NCBI GenBank assembly: GCA_020849855.1
Contig: JADZFO010000006.1
Location: forward strand, 7,982-71,981
Source of the DNA: a bacterium
GTDB lineage: Bacteria; 4484-113; JAFGCY01
DNA length: 64,000 nt
Reading direction: 5' to 3'
The translations under genes and the position numbers were made by a program. This document shows, one piece after another, positions 1 to 10,011 of the stretch. The notes under the pieces are model-generated. The model searched no databases and had not been told where the DNA came from. It was given only the letters and a program-made list of their open reading frames with translations. The first letter of the stretch is position 1. Each line of letters begins with the position of its first letter.

Positions 1-1162
1 TGGCGCCGTGCTTGAGCAGCAGTCGGATGATGCGCGCTTCGGTCGTCTGGCTGAGCTCCCCCTCGGGCTCGGGCCAGCCTTTGCCTGCCGTCAGTGGCTC
101 ATAGCGCTGCTGGTTGCCGCACATGGCCGCGCAGTGCAGGGCAGTCTTGCCGTGGCCGTCGGGCGCGTTGGGCGACATGCCGCCCTCCAGCAGTGTGCGC
201 GCCATGGTCAGGTCGCCCTCGATGGCGGCCAGGTGCAGCAGGCTGCGCTGCGGAGCGCCGTCGCGCTCGATCTCCCGCGCGCCGCGGGCCATGAGCAGCT
301 CCACCATGCCGCGGCCGGCGTAGCGGTAAGCCAGCTCAGTCAGCGCCGGGGAGTCCGGGCCGGGCAGGCGGTTGGGGTCGACGCCGTTATCGAGCAGGGC
401 CTCCAGGGCGCGGCGGCGGTCCTCCACCACGGCCAGCATGGCCGGGTTCAGGCCTTTGGCGTTGGGCAGGTAGGGATCGGCGCCGGCCTTCAGCAGCAGG
501 TCGATGGCGGGCAGATGCTCAAGCTCGACCGCCATGTGCAGGGCCGTGTCCCCTGCCCCTTCCTCGCTGCGGGGCAGCTGGGCATCCAGCGCGGCCCCGG
601 CCTTGAGCAGCATCTGCAGCGATGGGATGTTGCGCTGCTCCACCGCCAGCATCAGGGGCGAGCGGCCGCTGTCGGGCAGCAGGTTGGGGTCCGCGCCGCA
701 GTCCAGCAGGTAGCGCGCGACATCCCAGTGCTCCTTGAAGCAGGCATGGAAGAGCGGCGTGGCCCGGAAGCGCGTGCGGCTGTTGAGATCGGCGCCCCAG
801 TTGACCATCAGCTTTGCCAGCTCAATGTCATCCGCCAGGGCGGCCAGGTGCAGGGCGGTATAGCGCATGTCGCGGTCGGCGCGTTTGCGTTTGGAGGGCA
901 GGTTGAAGACTCGGTTGGGGTCGGCTCCGTTTTGCAGCGCCCGCTCGACACCCGGCAGGTCGTCGTCCATCAGGGCGGGGACGATGTTGCGGCGGCGCAG
1001 GTACCAGGTGAGCAGGATGCTGAGGCCGACGATCAGGATGATGATGCCGATGGTCAGCCAGTTGATGCGATCGAAGTCCTTGGAGTTCAGGCCAAAGAGC
1101 AGGCGCAGGGACGTGGAAATGCCCACAAAGAGGAGTACCCGCACCCACCAGTGACGCAGCAT
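1..1162 (-). CDS. Ankyrin-repeat membrane protein (C-terminus beyond window)
   Basis: The reading frame is open from an ATG at 1162 down to the window edge, so the C-terminus is missing. The N-terminus has two hydrophobic segments (about residues 8-25 and 32-52) that should anchor it in the membrane, followed by about nine ankyrin-type repeats. Recognisable repeat cores include TALHLAALADD, ATPLFHACFKEHWDVARYLL, SPLMLAVEQRN, TALHMAVELEH and SLLHLAAIEGD, each followed by a GADPN-like turn. Ankyrin repeats mediate protein binding, and the partner is not known. It lies just downstream of atpC on the same strand, with about 70 bases between them, but a role with ATP synthase is not implied. The family call is firm and the function is open. 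Confidence 0.85.
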   Translation of the reverse strand, partial: MLRHWWVRVLLFVGISTSLRLLFGLNSKDFDRINWLTIGIIILIVGLSILLTWYLRRRNIVPALMDDDLPGVERALQNGADPNRVFNLPSKRKRADRDMRYTALHLAALADDIELAKLMVNWGADLNSRTRFRATPLFHACFKEHWDVARYLLDCGADPNLLPDSGRSPLMLAVEQRNIPSLQMLLKAGAALDAQLPRSEEGAGDTALHMAVELEHLPAIDLLLKAGADPYLPNAKGLNPAMLAVVEDRRRALEALLDNGVDPNRLPGPDSPALTELAYRYAGRGMVELLMARGAREIERDGAPQRSLLHLAAIEGDLTMARTLLEGGMSPNAPDGHGKTALHCAAMCGNQQRYEPLTAGKGWPEPEGELSQTTEARIIRLLLKHGA

Positions 1163-1231
1163 CAGAGCCTTAGTCTAGCAAATCCGGCGGTGTGCAGCGC
1201 AATGGTCTTTTGGGGCAGCCGGAGCTGCGGC

Positions 1232-1666
1232 TTAAACCATGCTGGTGGGACGGCTGCGGGCCAGCTCAGCCGCGCGGCGGCGGTTGGCGGCCTTGCGCAG
1301 GGCGACCTGGGCGCGCTCGATATCGATGTTCGCGAACTTGCCGGACAGGCGCTCGCGGGCGCGGGTCTCGGACTCGCTGGCGCGGATGGTGTCGATGGAG
1401 CCGCCCATCTCGGCCGCCTCGGCCAGGATGGTGACGCCCTCGCGGCTGACTTCGACGAAGCCGCCGGAGACGGCGATGACATCCACCACGACTTCGCCGG
1501 GGGTCTTGATCGAGAGGGTGCCGATACCCATGCCGGCCACCAGCGGCGCGTGGCCCTGCCAGACGCCGAAGTAGCCGTCAAGGCCGGGGACGATCACGCT
1601 GACCGCCCGCCCGCTCCAGACCTCCCCGTCGGGGGTCACCACTTTTACTGCGAAGTCGCTTGCCAT
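1232..1666 (-). CDS. atpC: F1 ATP synthase epsilon subunit
   Basis: This 144-residue protein is the epsilon subunit of the F1 central stalk, which couples rotation to catalysis and can inhibit ATP hydrolysis. The N-terminal beta-sandwich is typical (FAVKVVTPDGEVWSGRAVSV, then GYFGVWQGHAPLVAGMGIG), and a helical C-terminal part follows (about residues 90-135, rich in Glu and Arg). Length is normal for the family. It is the last gene of the atp operon and is separated from atpD by about 160 bases of hairpin repeats, an unusual gap for genes that are normally adjacent. Confidence 0.95.
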   Translation of the reverse strand: MASDFAVKVVTPDGEVWSGRAVSVIVPGLDGYFGVWQGHAPLVAGMGIGTLSIKTPGEVVVDVIAVSGGFVEVSREGVTILAEAAEMGGSIDTIRASESETRARERLSGKFANIDIERAQVALRKAANRRRAAELARSRPTSMV

Positions 1667-1676
1667 GCTTATTCCG

Positions 1677-1826
1677 TAGGGCCCGCAGAAATGCGGGCCG
1701 TCTTCCCTGACATCCCGGGCCGCATTTCTGCGGCCCCTACAAATCCGGGCGGGGACAAGCCCACGCCCCTACAAGATGCGGACTGAAGTCCGCGCTCCAG
1801 CGGGCCGAGACAAGCTCGGCCCCTAC
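1677..1826. repeat. Cluster of five dissimilar GC-rich hairpin modules
   Basis: The gap between atpD and atpC holds at least five consecutive short inverted repeats. Their stems include GGCCCGCA/TGCGGGCC (loop GAAA), GGGCCGCA/TGCGGCCC (loop TTTC), an imperfect GGGCG/CGCCC stem around a GACAAG loop, GCGGAC/GTCCGC (loop TGAA) and GGGCCGAG/CTCGGCCC (loop ACAAG). Three modules end in the same tail, CCCCTACAA. The first two have mutually inverted cores. Stem sequences differ while pairing is kept, so this is a family of hairpin elements (REP-like) and not a simple tandem repeat. They could end or attenuate transcription, or shield the atpD mRNA 3' end. Confidence 0.8.
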
Positions 1827-1828
1827 AA

Positions 1829-3262
<1,434 letters not shown>

Positions 3263-3315
3263 CTAACTGGGTTCTGCGGATTTCACCGCGCTGGGGCCTG
3301 TCCCGCCCCGGGGCT

Positions 3316-4173
3316 TTATTTCTGCTTGGGTTTCTGCGACGCCTGGGCCGCGGCCGCGTCGCGGGCCTTGATCAGGGCCTTGTAATCAGCATCCGTGAGG
3401 CCGAAGGAGTTGTCCAGGATGATGGCGATCAGGCCGCCGTACTGGTCCTTCATTTCCTTGCTCAGCAGGATCTTGATCATCCAGGGCGTGTCGCCCGTGA
3501 AGGTGCTGAAGGTGTAAAGGTAGGCGCCCTTGGCATTGGGCATACCCTTGGGCGGTGCAACTTCGTAGTGGATCGGCACGAAGTACTGCACCGGGCGGCC
3601 GGCGCGGACCGTGCGCTTGCCGGTCTTCTCATCGATGTCAAAGCCGTAGGGCTTGGCCTCGATGTCCGAGCGCTGGGTGATCATCTTGTTGCCCGACTTG
3701 ATGTTCAGGCTCATCTGGGTGTTAAGGAAGTTCCAGAAGCGCTTGGCACGCTCTTCCTTGCGCGCGTCCTCGCTGGTGCCCGCCGCCATGTCGCGGGTCA
3801 GGCCGCCGTCGAAGATGTCCACCTCGAAGATCATGTCCTTGGGATCATTGGGCTTCTCGGTGGGGTTGGTGGCCGTCAGGACGTAGATCGGCAGGCCTTC
3901 CTTGACCTTGTTGGTCTTGGGGTCGCGGCCCTGCTCCTCGAGATTCCAGTTCTTGGGCAGCACGAAGTGGGCATGGATGCCGAACTTGTCGATCTTGTAG
4001 GTGGAAATCTCGTTGGTGAGCTGCTCGAGGGTCATGATGACCGAGCCCACCGCCCCCGGCGGGGTGTCGTTGTTGCCGGTCTTCTTGGCGTTGCCCTGGG
4101 CCAGCGCGGGCGCGAGCAGGAGCAGCGCCGCCAGGGGCGCCGCCAACAGGCCGCTGTAGTTCACCTTAAACAT
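3316..4173 (-). CDS. Secreted protein of unknown function inside the atp operon
   Basis: The 285-residue product starts with a clear Sec signal peptide (hydrophobic stretch LLAAPLAALLLLAPALA, likely cleaved after AQ). The mature part is soluble and rich in Lys and Asp, without further membrane segments. I do not recognise the family. A stretch near residues 50-85 (IDKFGIHAHFVLPKNWNLEE) and a C-terminal FGLTDADYKALIKARD helix are the most distinctive parts. It sits between atpG (about 50 bases away) and atpD (about 65 bases away) on the same strand and should be co-transcribed with them. An exported protein between F1 genes is unusual. A role in envelope or ATP synthase assembly would be a guess from position only. 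Confidence 0.8.
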   Translation of the reverse strand: MFKVNYSGLLAAPLAALLLLAPALAQGNAKKTGNNDTPPGAVGSVIMTLEQLTNEISTYKIDKFGIHAHFVLPKNWNLEEQGRDPKTNKVKEGLPIYVLTATNPTEKPNDPKDMIFEVDIFDGGLTRDMAAGTSEDARKEERAKRFWNFLNTQMSLNIKSGNKMITQRSDIEAKPYGFDIDEKTGKRTVRAGRPVQYFVPIHYEVAPPKGMPNAKGAYLYTFSTFTGDTPWMIKILLSKEMKDQYGGLIAIILDNSFGLTDADYKALIKARDAAAAQASQKPKQK

Positions 4174-4220
4174 CTCAAAAACCCCCTTGTCTCAACCCCC
4201 AACCGAAGACAATACGACGC

Positions 4221-5111
4221 TTAACCCTTAAGCGCCTCGGCACCGCCGACGATATCAAGCAGCTCCAGGGTAATGCCGGCCTGGCGGGCCTTGTTGTACT
4301 GGAGCGTCAGGTCCACGATCATGTCGCCCGCGGCCTTGGTGGCGTTTTCCATGGCCACCATGCGCGAACCGTTTTCCGAAGTGAAGTTCTCCAGGGCCGC
4401 CTGGAAAAGCACGGTCTGGAAATAGCGCGGGAGCAGCACCTCCAGCAGGGCCTCGGGGCTCGGCTCCAGGGAGACGTCCTCGCGGAAGCCGCTGCTGCTG
4501 GCCTCAGCCTGGGGCGGCGCCTCGATGGGCAGCAGGCGCACCACGCTGGGGATGTTCTTGACGACATTCACGAAGCGCGAGTAGATCAGGTAAACCTCGC
4601 TGACCTGCTGGCCCATATAGGCGCTGGTCAGCAGGTTCACGAGCGGCTTCATGTCGGCAAAGCTGCTCTTATGGGTGTAGCTTGCGATGTAATCGCCGCT
4701 GGCGAGGCCGCGGCTCTTGAAGTACTGGTAGCCCTTGCGGCCCACCAGCACCAGCTCGACCTGGCGCCCGGCCTGGGTCTGCTGGCGGATGAATTCCTCG
4801 GCCTTGCGGACCAGGTTCGTGTTGAAACTGCCGCAGAGGCCCTTGTCGGAGGTGAAGAGCACCGCCAGGACCTTCGGCACATCCGGGGCGATATGCCGCA
4901 GGAAGGGATGCTCGAAGCTGCCGCCGGAAGTGACATCGCCCAGGCGCTGCATGACGCGGCGCAGGGTGTCGCTGTAGGGACGGCTGGCCTGGGTGCGGCC
5001 CTCACTTTTGCGCAGACGGGCGGCGGCCACCATCTTCATGGCCTTGGTGATCTGCTGCGTATTCTTGACGGACTTTATCCGCCGACGGATCTCCTTGCCG
5101 CCCTTAGCCAC
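4221..5111 (-). CDS. atpG: F1 ATP synthase gamma subunit
   Basis: This is the rotor-shaft gamma subunit (296 residues). The N-terminal helix EIRRRIKSVKNTQQITKAMK and MVAAARLRK are classic, and so is the C-terminal segment ending in QARQAGITLELLDIVGGAEAL. An Ala/Ser/Glu-rich insertion of about 20 residues lies near residue 205 (after RLLPIEAPPQAEAS). The gene starts 8 bases inside the preceding unknown ORF (5104-5664), which indicates translational coupling. Confidence 0.96.
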   Translation of the reverse strand: MAKGGKEIRRRIKSVKNTQQITKAMKMVAAARLRKSEGRTQASRPYSDTLRRVMQRLGDVTSGGSFEHPFLRHIAPDVPKVLAVLFTSDKGLCGSFNTNLVRKAEEFIRQQTQAGRQVELVLVGRKGYQYFKSRGLASGDYIASYTHKSSFADMKPLVNLLTSAYMGQQVSEVYLIYSRFVNVVKNIPSVVRLLPIEAPPQAEASSSGFREDVSLEPSPEALLEVLLPRYFQTVLFQAALENFTSENGSRMVAMENATKAAGDMIVDLTLQYNKARQAGITLELLDIVGGAEALKG

Positions 5112-5664
5112 GCTTCTTCTCCTTGCTTGCCTTGCCGTTCTTTGAGCTTGCGCCAGAGCCGGCTTTTGCTTCTGTCGTGCCCTTTCCGCCGCTCCGCGGC
5201 TTGCCCGCGGAACCCGGCATTGCGGGCCCTGTCACCGGGACTTTGATCCGGCCGGCGTCGCCGGGCGTTTCGATATGCCCCGCGGTGCTGGCCTTTCCCA
5301 TCTCAACCAGGTGCCTGCGGAAACCGATCTCGGTCTCGTCCACCCCCGGCCGGTAGTTCATCCGGTCCGGGAACTGCAGGATGGTCTGGATATAGCCCCA
5401 CTGGATCAGCACCACCGCCCGGTGGCAGACCTCAACCCGCGCTTCGGGCGGGATGTAGCCCCCCAGGTCGTCATAGACCGGGATGGTGCAGTAACTCGGG
5501 TTTTCAATCCACAAACCAAAGCTGTCCAGCCCCAGCACCATGGCGACAAAGCGTTCGCTCTCGATGCCCTGGATGGACAGCAGTTCGTAGGCCTCGCGAT
5601 GCAGATGGATCAGCACTTTCGTGCCGAGCACCGTCTCCATCGTTATGGCCTGACGCTCAGCCAT
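5104..5664 (-). CDS. Unknown basic-tailed protein between atpA and atpG
   Basis: The 186-residue protein has an N-terminal beta-rich domain of about 105 residues (KVLIHLHREAYELLSIQG, VLGLDSFGLWIENP, VVLIQWGYIQTILQFPD). A low-complexity basic tail follows, rich in Gly, Lys and Ser and ending KASKEKKRG. The phrase LDSFGLWIENP resembles small beta-barrel folds such as PilZ or Sm-like domains, but the match is too weak for assignment. There is no signal peptide or membrane segment, so it is probably cytosolic. Only 3 bases separate it from atpA and it overlaps atpG by 8 bases, so it is firmly part of the operon. A dedicated assembly or regulatory factor is conceivable but untested. Confidence 0.75.
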   Translation of the reverse strand: MAERQAITMETVLGTKVLIHLHREAYELLSIQGIESERFVAMVLGLDSFGLWIENPSYCTIPVYDDLGGYIPPEARVEVCHRAVVLIQWGYIQTILQFPDRMNYRPGVDETEIGFRRHLVEMGKASTAGHIETPGDAGRIKVPVTGPAMPGSAGKPRSGGKGTTEAKAGSGASSKNGKASKEKKRG

Positions 5665-5667
5665 GGC

Positions 5668-7326
5668 CTAGTGTTCGCCCCCGGCCCCCGAGCCAAGCTG
5701 GGCCGTGAACTCCGCGAAGGCCGCCTTGAGCTTGTCGTCGATGCCCTCAAGCGAGGCCTTGGCCCGCAGCTCCAGCACCAGGTCGCCATACTTTTCCTTC
5801 AGCCAGGCGATCAGCCTGTCGGCGATGGCACGGGTCTCGCGGGCCGGGTGCTTGTCATAAACACCCTGCGAACCGGCGAAAATCGCCAGCACCTGCTCCT
5901 CGACCGGCACCGGCTGGTACTGGCCCTGCTTGAGCAGCTCGACCATGCGCTCACCGCGGGTGAGCTGGGCCTGGGTGGCGGCGTCGAGGTCCGAACCGAA
6001 CTGGGCGAAGGCCGCCAGCTCGCGGTACTGGGCGAGGTCCAGCTTGAGCGAACCCGCAACCTTCTTCATCGCCTTGGTCTGGGCGTTACCGCCGACTCGG
6101 GAGACGGAGATACCGACGTTGATCGCCGGACGCACGCCCTGATAGAACAGGTCGCTTTCCAGGAAGATCTGGCCGTCGGTGATTGAGATCACGTTCGTCG
6201 GGATGTAGGCCGACACGTCGCCCGCCTGGGTCTCGATCACCGGCAGGGCCGTGATCGAACCGCCGCGCTTCACCGGCAGGTGCGTGATGCTCTCGCCGGT
6301 GTGCGGGGACTTGTGGAAGGCCTCCTGGTCTTCATACTTGTGGCCGGGCATCAGCGGGATCATCTGCCCGGTCTTGGGATCGATCTTGTAGTCCGCCAGC
6401 TTGACCGCGCGCTCCAGCAGACGGCTGTGAGCGTAGAAGATGTCGCCCGGGTAGGCTTCGCGGCCCGGCGGACGGCGCAGGAGCAGGGACAGGGTACGGT
6501 AGGCGGCCGCCTGCTTGGACAGGTCATCGTAGGCGATGAGCACGTCGAAGCCCTTGTACATGAAGTACTCGGCGATGGCGGAGCCGGCGTAGGGGGCGAT
6601 GTACTGCAGCGGCGCGGGGTCCGAGGCGGTCGCGGAGACCACCACGGTGTAATCCATGGCGCCGTACTCCTCAAGCTTGGTGATCGTGCGGGCCACGGTG
6701 GATTCCTTCTGGCCCACGGCGACGTAGATGCAGAAGACCGGGGTCTCGGTCTGGTGCGTGTACTTCTGGTTGATGATCGTGTCGATGATGACGGCGGTCT
6801 TGCCCGTCGAACGGTCACCGATGATCAGCTCACGCTGGCCGCGGCCGATCGGGATCATCGAGTCGATCGCCTTGAGGCCGGTCTGCAGGGGCTGCTTCAC
6901 CGGCTGGCGGTAGACCACGCCGTCGGCCTTGCGCTCCAGCGGGCGGCCCTCCGAGACCACGATGGGGCCCTTGCCGTCAAGCGGCTCGCCCAGCGGGTTG
7001 ATGACGCGGCCCAGCTGCGCCTCGCCGCACGGGATCTGCAGAACCTTCCCGGTGCGCTTGACGTAGTCGCCTTCCTTCACCTTGGTCGCATCACCCAGCA
7101 GCACGACGCCGACTGAGTCCGCTTCGAGGTTCAGGGCCATGCCCGTCACCCCGCCGGGGAACTCCAGCATCTCCGCCGCCAGGCAGTTGCTCAGGCCGAA
7201 GACGCGGGCGATACCGTCGCCCACCTGGATCACGGTGCCGCGGTCCTCAAGCTTGAGCTCGGCGTCGTAAGACGCGATCTCCTGCTTGAGCAGCGCGGTG
7301 ATTTCCTCTGGTCGAATTGCCGACAT
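5668..7326 (-). CDS. atpA: F1 ATP synthase alpha subunit
   Basis: This non-catalytic alpha subunit is 552 residues long, about 45 more than the usual 500-510. The P-loop is GDRSTGKT near residue 172, and the arginine-finger segment is [11 protein letters not shown] near residue 388. The extra length lies mainly in two places. One is an insertion near residues 310-340 ([20 protein letters not shown] onward) just before the conserved [16 protein letters not shown]; the other is a longer C-terminus ending GSGAGGEH. It is followed within 3 bases by the unknown ORF at 5104-5664 and preceded by atpH with about 95 bases between them. Confidence 0.98.
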   Translation of the reverse strand: MSAIRPEEITALLKQEIASYDAELKLEDRGTVIQVGDGIARVFGLSNCLAAEMLEFPGGVTGMALNLEADSVGVVLLGDATKVKEGDYVKRTGKVLQIPCGEAQLGRVINPLGEPLDGKGPIVVSEGRPLERKADGVVYRQPVKQPLQTGLKAIDSMIPIGRGQRELIIGDRSTGKTAVIIDTIINQKYTHQTETPVFCIYVAVGQKESTVARTITKLEEYGAMDYTVVVSATASDPAPLQYIAPYAGSAIAEYFMYKGFDVLIAYDDLSKQAAAYRTLSLLLRRPPGREAYPGDIFYAHSRLLERAVKLADYKIDPKTGQMIPLMPGHKYEDQEAFHKSPHTGESITHLPVKRGGSITALPVIETQAGDVSAYIPTNVISITDGQIFLESDLFYQGVRPAINVGISVSRVGGNAQTKAMKKVAGSLKLDLAQYRELAAFAQFGSDLDAATQAQLTRGERMVELLKQGQYQPVPVEEQVLAIFAGSQGVYDKHPARETRAIADRLIAWLKEKYGDLVLELRAKASLEGIDDKLKAAFAEFTAQLGSGAGGEH

Positions 7327-7421
7327 AACAATGCCTCACCATTTGTTCGGACGCCTGTGGCGGCCCGAACTTGCCACTGCAAATACCACTGCGGCCATGG
7401 CCGCAGCCCGCTTCAGTCCTC

Positions 7422-7973
7422 TCAGCCCTGGCGCACGGCGCGGTCCAGCCGGCTGCGCAGGGCAGTCATGCGGCTGGACAGAGTGCCGTCAAGCACCAGG
7501 TTGCGGCCCAGACGCACCAGCACACCACCGAGCAGCGCAGGATCAATCACTGTGTTGATCCTGAGCTGGCCGTAGGCGCTGAAGCGCTTGAGCTGCTGCT
7601 CAATGGCCTGGCGCTGCTCATCGCTGAGCGGGACCGCGCTGACGATCGTGGCCTCCTCGACGCCGCGGCTCTGGTCCGTCAGCACGTCGAAGTGTTCCAT
7701 GATCTGGGGCAGCTCGCCGATCCGCTTCTTGTCCACCAGCAATTGCAGCAGGTTCACCAGCAGAGGGTCAAGGCGGCCGCCGAACTGCTTGCGCAGGGCG
7801 TCCTTCTTGCGCTCCACCGGGATCTGCGGGCTGGTCAGGAAATCGCGGACCTGGCGATCATCAAACAGGCGCGCCACCACCTTGGCCTCGGCGTCGATCT
7901 TCTCGACCCGGCCGGCCTCCTGGGCTGCGGCAAAGAGCGCCACCGCATAGCGCTTGGCTACCGTCGACAGCAT
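7422..7973 (-). CDS. atpH: F1 ATP synthase delta subunit
   Basis: The 183-residue delta subunit forms the top of the peripheral stalk, linking subunit b to alpha. Typical features are the N-terminal VAKRYAVALFAAAQE, the middle LDPLLVNLLQLLVDKKR and the C-terminal VDPALLGGVLVRLG-like segment (here IDPALLGGVLVRLGRNLVLD). Its length is normal. It abuts atpF with one base between stop and start, as in most bacterial atp operons. Confidence 0.95.
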   Translation of the reverse strand: MLSTVAKRYAVALFAAAQEAGRVEKIDAEAKVVARLFDDRQVRDFLTSPQIPVERKKDALRKQFGGRLDPLLVNLLQLLVDKKRIGELPQIMEHFDVLTDQSRGVEEATIVSAVPLSDEQRQAIEQQLKRFSAYGQLRINTVIDPALLGGVLVRLGRNLVLDGTLSSRMTALRSRLDRAVRQG

Positions 7974-7974
7974 G

Positions 7975-8475
7975 CTAGTTCAGCCTCTTCAGGTCGTCGA
8001 TGAAGCCTGCCACCAGCTTGTCGTGCTGGCCGCGGTCCAGTCCGTCCTTCAGCACGCGGTTGGAGATATCAAAGCTGAGGCTGACGGCTGCTTCACGCAG
8101 CTCGGCCACGGCCTTCTCCTTTTCGCGCTGAATGTCTTCCTGGGTCTTGGCCAGCAGCTTTTCACGCTGCTGTTCGGCTTCAATGCGAATCTGCTCGGCC
8201 ATCTGCTTGCCGCGGTCGAGGGACTCCTGCAGCTTGGACTGCGCCTCAGCCTGGATCTGCGCCAGATGGGCCTCGTAATCGGCCTTCATCCGCGCCACAT
8301 CCTGGCGGGCCTCATCCACTTCGCGGAACGCCTGCTCGATACTGTCCCGGCGCTCGTCGACCACGTTCAGCACAGCGCCGAAGAGGGTCTTCTTCAGCAC
8401 CAGCCACAGAACGATGAAGCCGATCGCGCTGGAGATCAGCAGCGGGAAGTTGATTAGCTTGAGAATTTCGCCCAA
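7975..8475 (-). CDS. atpF: F0 ATP synthase b subunit
   Basis: This 166-residue peripheral-stalk subunit has one N-terminal membrane span (FPLLISSAIGFIVLWLVL). A long charged helix with heptad character follows (DEARQDVARMKADYEAHLAQ and later AEQIRIEAEQQREKLLAKTQ). Only one b-type gene is present, so the stalk is probably a homodimer. It lies 10 bases downstream of atpE and one base upstream of atpH. Confidence 0.95.
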   Translation of the reverse strand: MGEILKLINFPLLISSAIGFIVLWLVLKKTLFGAVLNVVDERRDSIEQAFREVDEARQDVARMKADYEAHLAQIQAEAQSKLQESLDRGKQMAEQIRIEAEQQREKLLAKTQEDIQREKEKAVAELREAAVSLSFDISNRVLKDGLDRGQHDKLVAGFIDDLKRLN

Positions 8476-8485
8476 GGTTTCCTTC

Positions 8486-8719
8486 CTAGCCGATCTTGCC
8501 CATCAGGACAAAGGCAAGCACCAGGGCATAGATCGCCAGGGCCTCGATGAAGGCCGCGCCGATCAGCATGGCGGTCTGGATCTTGCCGATCGCCTCCGGC
8601 TGGCGGCCCATGGCCTCCATGGCGCCGTTGACGGCGTTGCCAATGCCAAGACCGGCACCAAAGGCAGCCAGACCCAGACCGATAGGCAAGGCCAGACCCA
8701 GTGCAGCTCCTGCTTCCAT
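8486..8719 (-). CDS. atpE: F0 ATP synthase c subunit (proton-type)
   Basis: This 77-residue rotor-ring subunit has two membrane helices joined by the polar RQPE loop. The ion-binding carboxylate is Glu59 in AFIEALAIYALV. The positions that make a sodium site in Na+ enzymes (Gln in helix 1, Ser after the Glu) are Ile and Ala here, so protons are the likely coupling ion. The start was set at 8719 because AGAGGAGTAGTGTT precedes that ATG; a longer in-frame reading would run back into atpB and lacks support. Confidence 0.96.
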   Translation of the reverse strand: MEAGAALGLALPIGLGLAAFGAGLGIGNAVNGAMEAMGRQPEAIGKIQTAMLIGAAFIEALAIYALVLAFVLMGKIG

Positions 8720-8745
8720 AACACTACTCCTCTTAATACAGTTGT

Positions 8746-9957
8746 TTAGGCGTGGGCATGGCCGTGAGAATGGCCATGACCGTGCTCTTCGTGATGGTGC
8801 TCGTCGTGATGATGCTCGTGGGGCTCCCACAGTGTTATGTACACCGCGGAAAGCAGGCTGAAGATCAGCGCCTGGACTGCACCCAGCAGCAGCCCCAGGA
8901 ACAGGAAGGGAATATGCAGCGGAATGGCGATCGCGGTGTCGCCGATGGGGATCTGCAGCAGGCCGCCGAAGACACCCAGCAGCACGTCCTTGCCCAGGAC
9001 GTTACCGAAGAGTCGCAGGGACAGGCTCATCGGCTGGATCAGCGCCTCCATCACGTGGATCACGATGAAGAGGATCGCCATGAAGCCGATCAGGAAGTAC
9101 GAGCCGACGCCAAGGCCCAGTTCCTTGGCCGAGGGCAGCGCCCCCGGATAGTGCGCCAGATAGCCCATGGGGCTCTTGGCGATGGAACTGCCGTGGACAT
9201 AGAAGAAAACCAGCACGGCCATGCCCAGGTTGAAGGACAGGTTGGAGGTGCTGGCGTGGCCCAGGAAGACAAGGCCGAAGAGGTTGCAGCACAGGATGTA
9301 GATAAACAGGGTGCCGATGAAGGGCAGGTGGCGGCGGACGTTCTGCTTGCCGAGGATGGCGCCGAAGAAGTCCTCGAAGAAGGTCACCACGATCTCGGCG
9401 AACATCGCCAGGCGGGTCATGCGCTGGCCCTGGGCCGGCGCGGCCCGCAGCTGTTTGCCAGCGATGCTGAAGACGATGATCAGCGCGATGATAATCAGGG
9501 CGGCGTAGAAGATATGCTCAAAGGCCTTGAAGGGGCCGCCCATCGGGTCATTCAGCCCGGTGCCGGCGATGGCCTCGTTGATGCTGTGGGCCGCCTCGGG
9601 GGCGATGCCCTCCACGCCGTGCGAGCCTTCCATCAGGTGATGGACGGTGCCCAGCAGGTCCGGGAGATGCGGGATCTCGGCGGTCTCTGCGCCATGGCCG
9701 TCCTCGCCGTGCGAGGCGTCAGAATGCCCGCCGGCGCCGTGTTCGTCAGCGCCGTGTTCGTCAGCGTGGGCGGCATCCGCATGGCCGTCGGCGGCGTGCA
9801 TGTCCGCACTGCTGGAGCCCGGCTCATGGCCGTGGGAGTCTTCGTGGCCATGCTCCTGGGCGGCGGCCGGCAGCGCGAGCAGGCATGCGCCAAGCAGCGC
9901 AGCCAGTGCTGTGAAAGTCAGTTTTGAGAACCTGTTCAACCTTCCCCTCGCGTGCAA
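8746..9957 (-). CDS. atpB: F0 ATP synthase a subunit with His-rich N- and C-terminal extensions
   Basis: Subunit a forms the proton half-channels. The essential arginine is in SLSLRLFGNV (about residue 315), within a normal membrane core (residues 130-375). At 403 residues it is much longer than usual. The N-terminus carries a signal-peptide-like segment (LTFTALAALLGACLLALPAA), then about 60 residues dense in His, Asp, Glu and Ala (DEHGADEHGAGGHSDASHGE). The C-terminus ends in a second His cluster (EPHEHHHDEHHHEEHGHGHS, continuing to the end). Such tracts resemble metal-binding loops of zinc transporters. The start is uncertain: TTG at 9957 is the track start, and no clear ribosome site supports any one codon. 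Confidence 0.93.
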   Translation of the reverse strand: MHARGRLNRFSKLTFTALAALLGACLLALPAAAQEHGHEDSHGHEPGSSSADMHAADGHADAAHADEHGADEHGAGGHSDASHGEDGHGAETAEIPHLPDLLGTVHHLMEGSHGVEGIAPEAAHSINEAIAGTGLNDPMGGPFKAFEHIFYAALIIIALIIVFSIAGKQLRAAPAQGQRMTRLAMFAEIVVTFFEDFFGAILGKQNVRRHLPFIGTLFIYILCCNLFGLVFLGHASTSNLSFNLGMAVLVFFYVHGSSIAKSPMGYLAHYPGALPSAKELGLGVGSYFLIGFMAILFIVIHVMEALIQPMSLSLRLFGNVLGKDVLLGVFGGLLQIPIGDTAIAIPLHIPFLFLGLLLGAVQALIFSLLSAVYITLWEPHEHHHDEHHHEEHGHGHSHGHAHA

Positions 9958-10011
9958 AGCCCGAAAGAGTGATTCGGAGAATTGGCGCCTGCCAAGCCGG
10001 CCATGGCCCCA

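Noticed and set aside
8-1786. 592-codon plus-strand ORF over the ankyrin gene and atpC
   Set aside because: It runs antisense to two well-supported genes, has no family features, and reads as an antisense shadow of GC-rich coding DNA.
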